DNA of 64,000 nucleotides. Source: Volvariella volvacea V23 (lineage: Eukaryota > Basidiomycota > Agaricomycetes > Agaricales > Pluteaceae). Of this stretch, positions 56,164 to 64,000 are shown piece after piece. Position numbers and translations under genes: made by a program. The notes under the pieces are model-generated. The model searched no databases. It worked only from the letters and a program-made list of their open reading frames with translations, and was not told where the DNA came from. The stretch spans positions 1,138,503 through 1,202,502 of the forward strand of contig KB722737.1 in the NCBI GenBank assembly GCA_000349905.1, in the 5' to 3' direction. Each line of letters begins with the position of its first letter. Within the stretch, counting starts at the first letter, position 1.

Positions 56164-57767
56164 TGTCCCTCCCTCCCTCCCTCCCTCCTCTCTTCTTGCA
56201 TCGCCGTCAGCCACGTTTTCGTTTCTCGTTTGTATTGACCATGAAACCCACACTCACCTGCGGTGATGTGTTCTGCCATTCATCCAACACCCTCCCAACA
56301 CTAGCACGACCTGCTTCAACTGTATCAATTGGACTTTTCTCTCTCCCCATGTGCCCGGTCGCCATTTTCCTTTTCACTGACTATTACCTACACGCATGCA
56401 CCATACCATTCGCCCCGTTACCCACCTCCCTCTCTCATCCACCTCACACATTCTTCGGAAGGATTCTGGATTTCGGATTTCGGATTTGGATTCTGACCTG
56501 TTTCTGACGCTTCTTTTCTGTTTGCACGGTTCTTTTCACCAACGGAATTCTCTTTTCTTTTACTTTCTCGTATGCTGGAGTGAGGTGTTCGATCTTACTC
56601 CAGGTCCGTGACTCTTTGACTCTTTTTTCGATTACACACCATCTCAGATCGTCATCCACATGGACTGTCTTTCGAGACATTTTCATTCTTATCTTCACCT
56701 TGACCTTATGTATCTGACATGGACACGGACTCCCTTTCCCCTTTGCATTTTGCTATTCCCCACGCTCCTTACCTTACGACCTCCCGCATGCCATATAACC
56801 AAGTTTTGCAGTATAGATCACACCACGCGTCGCGCGATGCGTTGCGTTGCTTTGTGTGGGTGCTTGCTCGTTGGTTTGGTGCGGGATATACGCTTTTAGT
56901 TGGTGTAGATATAGAGCTTTATTGCCATGCACTCTTATATTACTTCATTGGATGGACGCTAGATCTGAGAAGCTGGTTGAGTGAAGCGAGGAGGTGGGGA
57001 TGAGAAGAGAAGCCATGTGTTCCCAAAGTGGGATTTACCGCATGCGCAGATCTCTCAAAAGGTAGGTTAGGTGTCAGTCAGAGCCGCCGCCACTGCATGA
57101 CGGGTGACGCGATGACGATGGGGAGTTATGTTATCCAGTTGGAGGATGACAGGACAACTGGACAGCTAAAGGTGTCAGCGCGCCGTTTGAAGAAGGCAAG
57201 GTGGGAGAGCTCGAAGGACGTATGAGCTCAGCCCGGAGCATCTTCTCACCACACTGCCACGAACGTTCGACGCGGAGGGCTTTCATTCGCAGACAAAGAC
57301 TGCTCCGGGGGCTCCCGTGTTGTGCCTCGTGAGCTGTGTGCTGGCCTGTGCTGGAGTGGGTCGAGGAGGCGCCCACTGGATTGCCCGACGGCTGCATGGC
57401 TTTGACGTCATTGAAGCGATTAGGGGATTGCCTTTTATGGTGCACAAGTCGGGTTTAGTCCGGATGCTGATAAAGTGATCGCGTGATTGAGCCGGATTTA
57501 GAGCCTGATAAGGAAGAAAAGCATGAAATGCGGGGAAGAAACGTGACTTTTGTCGTGGTCAAAGGATTGACTCTCAAAGTGCCTTTGAATTGTATCTCCA
57601 TACGCTTTCGATTTGGCCCCGATACCAGCTGCCAGCTCTTTCTGAATACCAAGCCTAGCGACGAAGCGGTATTTAACACCCACACGGGACAGCCAGCGTC
57701 CACCGCACACACACCACGTCCAAGAGCCCAAACCCTTCACAACCTACTCGAACAGGGACCATCACCC
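56164..57767. other. 1.6-kb intergenic region
   Basis: CT-rich 3' flank of the oxidase gene, then the promoter of the kinase gene. An open frame continues upstream of 57768, but its composition is unremarkable and it is not called as coding. Confidence 0.55.
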
Positions 57768-59228
57768 ATGCAGCATGATCCAAGGCCTGCTATCGCAAGA
57801 GCCCTATCAAATGTTACTGTTACGGCACCGCCTCCTCATATAGCCTCTGTTTCTTCCCAATCACCCACGGTGCAAGAGAAGCCTGCTGTTCTCCCTATAC
57901 CACCTCTGCCACGCCCTCCTGCCAAAATGCACGTTAAAAGGATCACGCTGACCTCGAAAAAGAACTGGTGGATGGGTGAGTGCTCCTGCTGCTCAAGAGG
58001 GACGCTATCTAACCTCGCTTACCGTAATCCCCGCCACTGCACTCAATATTCCCTGATACTTGATACAGTCGAGATGGACCAAGATGAGGACATGACCAAC
58101 TCAGTCAACTCGTTCTCTTCCTCCGAGGAGACAGCAGTCGAGCCGCTATACGACTACAAGCACCCCATGGACCACCATCACCACGCCCACCCACATCCAC
58201 CCCATCACCCACACCTCCACCACCCGCATCCACTCCCCCATCACCATCACCACATCTCAGAGCATCAAATCGAGCCTGAATCCCAGCCGCCGTCCCCGAT
58301 TTACAACCCGCCCCGCCACCCAACTTCCATCTTCTCCTTCCCCACACCGACGGCATACTCCGCCCCGCCTAACCCCACAGCGAGTCTAGACCCCTGCGCG
58401 CAAGGGTCGGCATCCGAGCTGTTTAAATGCATAGTTAAAAAGCCCGACGTCGTCCAGCTCGAGATCAATGGGGAGATGCAGTCCAATGCGACGGATGTGA
58501 CTGTGCAGTTCTTGGCTGAGCTGCGGGTCTACACGACGCTGGCTCGTCATCGGAATATATGCGCGTTCTTGGGGTGTCTGGAGAACGTCGGTATGGTGCT
58601 GGAGTACATCGAGGGCCGGACGTTGTATGATGTTATCAAGGCCAATCCGACGCTTTCGGTGGAGAAGAAGATCGATTATCACAATCAGCTGCTGGATGGG
58701 CTGACGCATCTGCATTCGTATGGGCTCAGCCATGGCGATCTGTCGCTGCTCAATGTTCAGGTTACCACTTCGTCTGATACGATAAAGCTATTGGACTTTG
58801 GAAGGTCTGTGGCTGAAGATTCGGTGTTTATGTCTCCGGACGATGGGCCTGTGGACCCTTTTGCGGATTTGATGAACAAGCACGTTAGTTCGGGAGCGTC
58901 GACGGCCTCTGGCGCTACAGGACACAAACACCAGAAGGTGGAGCAGATACATCCTGGGACGAGACCCTTTTCGGCACCGGAGATTTTGAGAGGGGAGTGT
59001 CAGGATCCGCTGTTGGCCGATGCGTACAGCTTTGGGATCATACTGGTTTGCTTGGATCGATGTGAGAGCGTGGACATCAAACCCTGGGATCAGAGGAAGG
59101 ATCTGTTGCCGAAGGATTTCTTTGTGGGGTGCGAGGTGTTTGAGGAGAGAGCTAGGGAGTATCTTAGGAAGTGGAATGCGGGGCGGAGGAGGTTGATCAA
59201 GACGGATATGATACTGGTCGGGAAGTAG
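57768..59228 (+). CDS. protein kinase-like protein with His/Pro-rich segment
   Basis: A 455-aa kinase-domain protein, exons 57768-57975 and 58069-59228. The 93-nt intron is divisible by three and has no stop, so retention would add 31 residues. The frame is open back to 57483, but a TATA-like TATTTAA near 57670 and the ATG at 57768 favour the shorter start. The domain occupies about residues 190-450: FLAELRVYTTLARHRNICAF, VLEYIEGRTLYDVI, catalytic loop SHGDLSLLNVQV (HGD instead of HRD), LLDFGRS (DFG intact) and FSAPEIL (APE). A His/Pro run of ~35 residues near 58160-58255 could bind metal or act as a linker. Loss of the HRD Arg suggests an RD-negative kinase. Confidence 0.82.
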   Translation: MQHDPRPAIARALSNVTVTAPPPHIASVSSQSPTVQEKPAVLPIPPLPRPPAKMHVKRITLTSKKNWWMGECSCCSRGTLSNLAYRNPRHCTQYSLILDTVEMDQDEDMTNSVNSFSSSEETAVEPLYDYKHPMDHHHHAHPHPPHHPHLHHPHPLPHHHHHISEHQIEPESQPPSPIYNPPRHPTSIFSFPTPTAYSAPPNPTASLDPCAQGSASELFKCIVKKPDVVQLEINGEMQSNATDVTVQFLAELRVYTTLARHRNICAFLGCLENVGMVLEYIEGRTLYDVIKANPTLSVEKKIDYHNQLLDGLTHLHSYGLSHGDLSLLNVQVTTSSDTIKLLDFGRSVAEDSVFMSPDDGPVDPFADLMNKHVSSGASTASGATGHKHQKVEQIHPGTRPFSAPEILRGECQDPLLADAYSFGIILVCLDRCESVDIKPWDQRKDLLPKDFFVGCEVFEERAREYLRKWNAGRRRLIKTDMILVGK

Positions 59229-60089
59229 AGTGGGGCCGCCTTTGATCTGCGCGGCCTGGGTATACCTATCTATTGGAGGTTATCTGTCGATCCTCGGGCT
59301 TTTCCCCGCATCGCTTGGTCTGCTGCATACCCCTCCACCGACTCGGACGTCCGCAACTCCATGTGTATTCCCCACTACTGGTACCTCTGGTTTATTCTCA
59401 TGCTTCTTTACAAGACTACTCAATGTAATTGTTAATGTACGATATACCCCCGGCGCACTCTCGGCTTTTTTTGTCTTTCTCATTCACCCATGTTCTTGTA
59501 CATTGTACTTACAGCGTTCAAGTTTGTTTCGCGCATTACAAATCAGGTTACTTCCAGAGCTTTTGTCTCAATGGGAATCACGTAGCGTAATTCTTTCCCT
59601 TTGCGTGTGTATCTTGTACGACTTTTTTTGTTTAGTTGCAGGTGCGGCGTGTCACATACGTTTCGGCATAGATCGGCGATATCGCGTCGGTATGCCCAAA
59701 TAAAGAAAAGCAGCGCGTCGTGATATGACTCACTCGGCAAAGGCACCACGAGCGCGCGGCGGCGGGCCCTCATGACTCCTGACCGGTCTTTTCACACCGA
59801 CGCCTGCCAAATCCGACCATGCCCGCCCTCAAGGGGGGATAAACCCGACTCATCCTGCTTTTTCGAGTCCCAGCGACCTTGTGCCCTGGCGAATCCAGTC
59901 ATTCCGCCTTGGTCTTGGCAAGCCTAATGGATCAAGCGCGCTGATTGGACGTGCCGCCGTTCGTGGGTGCGCCTGTGCGCGTGCATCGTGATCTCCGTGC
60001 CCCTTGTGAGCGGGATCTATAAATGCTACAGGATAGAAGCTATCATCATCACCATCTCCTTGTCGTTTTCCTCGCGTTCTTAAGCTACG
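59229..60089. other. intergenic, promoter of DUF4246 copy D
   Basis: No supported gene. Contains the TATA box annotated at 60018. Confidence 0.6.
60018..60027 (+). promoter_or_regulatory. TATA box of DUF4246 copy D
   Basis: TATAAATGCT, 62 nt upstream of the ATG at 60090; same 10-mer as for copies A and C. Confidence 0.6.
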
Positions 60090-62340
60090 ATGGCAGCGCC
60101 TAATAGCAACACGCCGTTCACCTTTGGCCTTGGCCCTGGCTCGATACCCCTCCAGCTCGCCCTGGCCCCTCACGGTGCGAACCAGTACACCGCCATGCCT
60201 CAGCCTGCTATGCTCCAGCCTGTTATGCAGACCGGGCCCACGCCTCAGCTCACATTGCAGCCTCAACCCGCGCCTCTGCCCACACCTCAGGCTCCTGATG
60301 GCACCAACACCCATGAAGAAGAAGAGGACAATGGGGACGAGGATGCCCCCAACCCCAAGGTCCCGCTCCCTGGGTTTGGGCTGCCGTTGAATCACATGCC
60401 GAAAGGGTATAGGTTCCCAAACGCGACGGACATTCTGGAGATGAGGCGCAATGGGGTGGGGTAAGTCGACACTGTCCGGATGTTCGCTGTTGATGAACGT
60501 AACTCAATTGCGTTTGGGGGCACGTTTGTAGGCTTCCGCCGTTGACGTTGAGAGAGATTGCGATGCTGCAGATTATGAATCTTATCACTGACAAGCCCGA
60601 GTGGAACAAGAAGGTGAGCCTGCTATATGCTCCCGTCTGGAAAATGGCTGAGACGAGGTGTCGAATTTTAGGTGTTTGACGAGGAGATTGTGGCAAAGTG
60701 GAAGAGAGAAGCGCTGGCTGATCGTACTCAGGATATCACACCGGCCATGATGGAGTGGTGTATCCAGGAGCTGCGGTATCGTGCTGGGATTTACGAAAGG
60801 ACTGGGTGTGTCACGGCATTCAACGGGGATGTGGTCAAGTCGGATACTGCAATCTCATCTGAACTGAGGGACGAGCTTCGTGAAGCTGTCAAGCCTCTTG
60901 AAGATGTCCCAGACAAGGACAAGGACTGGCACCCAGGTTCAAACGGGAAGGTGTTGGATCTGGTTCATCCATCTCTGTTCCCGCTAGTTTATGGGAGGAC
61001 AAGGATATTGGAGAATGAGTTGACCAGTTTGGAGGACTTTGTCGGGAGATGTGGAAAGGGAAGAGTTGCAAAGGTTCCAAAGAAGAAGGATGTTCTACAG
61101 GGAGATTCGTATCGGGTGTGGCGACGTCCATATTCGCCGTATAGTCGCAAGTTCCAGTGGCTGCCGTGCGAGGTTAAAATTGAGAAAGACGATGACGGGA
61201 AGATCAAGTCAAAGTATGTTCTCTTGGCTTTGGTTTATCAGCAACTGAAGGTGAACTGTGGCTTTGTAGGATCACGAGTTACATCAACAACCTACATCCC
61301 GCTAAGCACCCTAAACTGTATGAAATCGTCGAGAAGGTCATCTCTTGCGCGATTCCGTTGTGGAACAAGACGTTGACTCCTCTCAAAAATTATTCACGAG
61401 AAAGTGATTTGATTTCCTTGCCGAGGATACCTTACCTTTCTGTCCAATATTCGGACCCAGACCCAGACGACGATTATAGTGATGCCAATCGGGTTTTGGT
61501 GGTTCCAGATGCTTTGGGGTGGGATGAGCCGAAACCGAACCCGTACTTCAAGACTGAGGTGGTAGACTTGGTGAAGGACTATGAGGAGAAAGGATTGCAG
61601 ATTATTGTCAAGCTGGCCAATATTCATTTAACACCCGAGAAACCAGAGTATGAAGGCGGAACATGGCACGTTGAAGGTCAACTGGTAGGACGCAGAGTCA
61701 AAAGTCTGGATGAAATGTACTGACTGCAGTGTAGAACGAGCATATATGCGCTACTGCACTATACTATTACGAGAACGAGAACATCGAGCCAAGCCGTCTT
61801 GCCTTCCGCCAGCAATCCTCGTCAGATTACTTCAGCGACGTGCGGTATCCGCAGGATCACCACAGATGGCTCACTGAGCTCTACGGGCTTGAGAACTGGG
61901 GTGCATCTATCCAGACTGTCGGGTCTGTCGAAACGCGTGAGGGCCGTCTGTTGACGTTCCCGAATGTCCTTCAACATCAAGTTCAGCCGTTCAAGCTCGC
62001 TGATCCGACTAGACCCGGTCATAGGAAGATCTTGGCCTTGTTCTTGGTCGATCCGAACGTGCGCATAATCAGCACAGCGAATGTGCCGTGTCAGAGGAAG
62101 GATTGGTGGGGCGAGGAAGTGCTTCTCAAGACCGGGATGGGGGTTGTCGGAAAGGATGGAAAGGTGAAGGATTTACCGGTTGAGTTGCAACATCTGGTGT
62201 TTGACAAGGTGGAGGACTTTCCTATCGGGATGGAGGATGCAAAGGAGATTAGGACAAAGTTGATGGAAGAGAGGAAGGGGTTCGTAGTGGAGTATGGAAA
62301 TGCGTTTACGTCTATGGAGATATCGCTCTGTGAACATTAA
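60090..62340 (+). CDS. DUF4246 family protein, copy D
   Basis: A 671-aa paralogue, the longest of the four. Exons 60090-60460, 60532-60613, 60672-61213, 61270-61684 and 61735-62340. Exons 2, 3 and 4 (82, 542 and 415 nt) match copy A exactly. The Pro/Gln/Leu-rich leader and acidic HEEEEDNGDEDAPNP precede the family motif PLPGFGLPLNHMPKGY. Other landmarks are DITPAMMEWCIQELRYRA, FNGDVVKSD, KDKDWHPGSNGKVLDLVHPS, NNLHPAKHPKLY, GGTWHVEGQL, VLQHQVQPFKL and GHRKILALFL. The acidic stretch in exon 4 is short (SDPDPDDDYSD), as in copy A. All introns are GT-AG, so this copy is the best template for the family. Confidence 0.92.
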
Positions 62341-63296
62341 GTTTAAAGTTTTGGAGATATGCTGTGCATTAATTAAGGGGTTTAGGTGGAGATGTGAGGA
62401 TGCTTGGAAAAACTCCACTTCAATGCAGATAATAACTTTGTGGAAATACATACCGTTTTATCGCTTGTGGCCAACAGCATGGTTGAGGAGGATGGATTGC
62501 GGCGGGTTTCTGCGTATACTTGCAAAGGTTTGCCTGAAAGGTCAGTCGGAACAAACTTTGCAAGGAAGGGAACAACAAACACAGCAATGTTGTTATCGCG
62601 TCCACCATGATCCAACCTCACGTTGCTAACGGCTTCATATCTCTAACTGCTGCGCACGCAAAAGGCCTTCTGAGTAGTTCTCCAGGGACCCTTCTCAAGC
62701 TGCCCATGCAATTTAGCTCAACTAGCCAACGCGGCTGTGCGTCCGGGTGGCTTCGCTGGCCCGATCACTTAGTGCAGAAGCTGACAGCTGAAATAACGTA
62801 AGATTCGTAGCTATAGGTTCACTGACAGCAATGCACCCTGGTCAATGCAACACCCGAGTCAATGCCAACTTCAACGAGATATCGGCATGGCACACGACCA
62901 TGTGAATATCAAGATAATTGTTACACCGTTTCTAGTCGATCTAAGCCCCACGCTTTGGTGTTGCGAATGCACGTCCTAGGGATCAGTGGCTAAGGAGAGA
63001 TGACCTGGCTCGCAATTGGACTGAGCGGTTGAGCAGTTAGGTGGCTGACAATTCGTGAGTACCTGTCTGCGCCTGTCGTTGTTGATATTCATCACTCGAA
63101 AGATCTATCCATTATCTCCTTATGACTAATGCTGTTCAGAACTTGACCAGATGACACTATTCTAAGCCACAATGCTGTGTTTGCGTACTGGTACCTACGA
63201 CCCTAGCAATTCCGCACGTCCGTAATTGACGTGCAAGGATCTTAATGCAGGAATGAGTTGGAATAAGGCACATAGCGTGGGGATGGAAGACTGACT
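62341..63296. other. intergenic, no supported gene
   Basis: Spacer between DUF4246 copy D and receptor gene 4. Short open stretches only. Confidence 0.6.
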
Positions 63297-63309
63297 CATT
63301 AAATAGCAG
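63297..63309 (+). promoter_or_regulatory. receptor-family core promoter element, gene 4
   Basis: CATTAAATAGCAG, 147 nt upstream of the ATG; identical to that of receptor gene 1. Confidence 0.6.
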
Positions 63310-63456
63310 CACTATGCGGCGTTTGCTACACTATCCCTCTTACCTCTCGCCATCTCTCTGCAGGCTCTGCATATCTCATTGCGAGCCGTAGCACCTCACT
63401 AAAGCATCAATTTCCAAGAGATACAGAGCTCCAGCCTTGATTTGAGTGAATCAGAG

Positions 63457-64000
63457 ATGAGCACGACGAATATCGACTCGGTCCCGGCTGGAGTTGTGTG
63501 CACCCTTGAGGAGTACAGAAACTCTGATGCGATTAAAGGGGTCTTTTCCCGTCATTGCTTGACGAGAGGGCAGACTATTGGGCTCATGGTAAGTCGTGTG
63601 CTGCGGCACAACTCTAAAAATATTCACGTTCTATATTTATTCAACGCCGTTTTACCTTGCTCTCATTCGCAACATTCAGGTTGTCATTGCATGTGGATTG
63701 ATATCTTGTGTCGCCGTGCTGTGTATGTTTGCATTGATCATCGTAAGTTGCATTTATCGCAGCTGTACTTGTAAGAGCTCACACGGAGGGCCTCCTTGCA
63801 GCGCAATGCCAGATTTTACCGCCGGCAGAAGAGAGAAGCACGAGGTGGTAGCTATTACTCATTAATTGAGAAACCTATCGATGCATTGTTGGTATGTATC
63901 TTCGTCTCTTGGATATCGTAAGCCAATTGCTGACCTCACTACGCCTCGTGTCTGTCGCATCTATTGTTATGGACTAGTTGTCGCTGTTCATAGCAGATCT
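63457..64000 (+). CDS. seven-transmembrane receptor-like protein 4, 5' part (cut by window end)
   Basis: The first exons of a fourth receptor paralogue, on the opposite strand from the other three: 63457-63588, 63680-63742, 63802-63891 and the start of exon 4 at 63978. Lengths 132, 63 and 90 nt equal those of gene 2. The N-terminus MSTTNIDSVPAGVVCTLEEY and RHCLTRGQTIGLM match the family, helix 1 is VVIACGLISCVAVLCMFALI, and the basic loop is RNARFYRRQKREAR. An in-frame TTG upstream is ignored in favour of the ATG. The rest of the gene lies beyond the window, so integrity cannot be judged. Confidence 0.8.

Noticed and set aside
57483..57767. N-terminal extension of the His-rich kinase
   Set aside because: Composition is not coding-like and it runs through a TATA-like element; the ATG at 57768 gives a normal leader.

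Overview
This window is nuclear DNA from a filamentous basidiomycete, most likely a wood- or litter-decaying Agaricomycete. The evidence is intron-dense genes (introns about 45-70 nt, GT/AG with a CTNAY-like branch), a class I hydrophobin, two CE1 esterases carrying fungal CBM1 cellulose-binding modules, a copper radical oxidase, a GH92 mannosidase and several lineage-expanded fungal families. No bacterial features, CRISPR array, rRNA, convincing tRNA or intact transposon is visible. Gene models were rebuilt by hand from splice signals, reading phase and, where possible, paralogue comparison; coordinates are CDS spans including introns.

Layout. 1-6.3 kb: a decayed minus-strand remnant with a P450-like heme motif, then a tandem duplication of a secreted esterase-CBM1 gene including its promoter. 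6.5-11.8 kb: housekeeping-type genes (membrane-anchored glutaredoxin, HAD phosphatase, a protein kinase, an NKAP-family protein). 12.2-16.6 kb: two tandem NAD(P)-dependent reductases of the dihydroflavonol-reductase type with a decayed extra 3' end, then a small five-exon hydrophobin gene. 17.6-25 kb: DUF4246 copy A, an F-box protein, a PAQR/adiponectin-receptor-like membrane protein and peptidyl-tRNA hydrolase. 25.5-38 kb: GH92 mannosidase, a kinase-like membrane protein, a small unknown, a 1208-aa low-complexity protein and a classical SDR. 39-51 kb: DUF4246 copies B and C, followed by three seven-transmembrane receptor-like genes in the same orientation, one of them broken. 53.5-59.2 kb: GPI-type copper radical oxidase and a His-rich kinase. 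60-64 kb: DUF4246 copy D and a fourth receptor gene cut by the window end.

The most distinctive feature is the interleaving of two local gene families: four DUF4246 genes and four seven-transmembrane receptor genes. Each family has strictly conserved exon lengths and a shared TATA-region element. The DUF4246 C-terminal half keeps an HxE...H...R pattern in all four copies that I read as a possible Fe(II)/2-oxoglutarate-oxygenase centre; this is inference. The receptor family shows birth and death: copy 1 has lost an intron-exon boundary and a splice donor. Other notable points are a 6-nt and a 10-nt micro-exon, two GC-AG introns and a duplicated terminal-exon relic.
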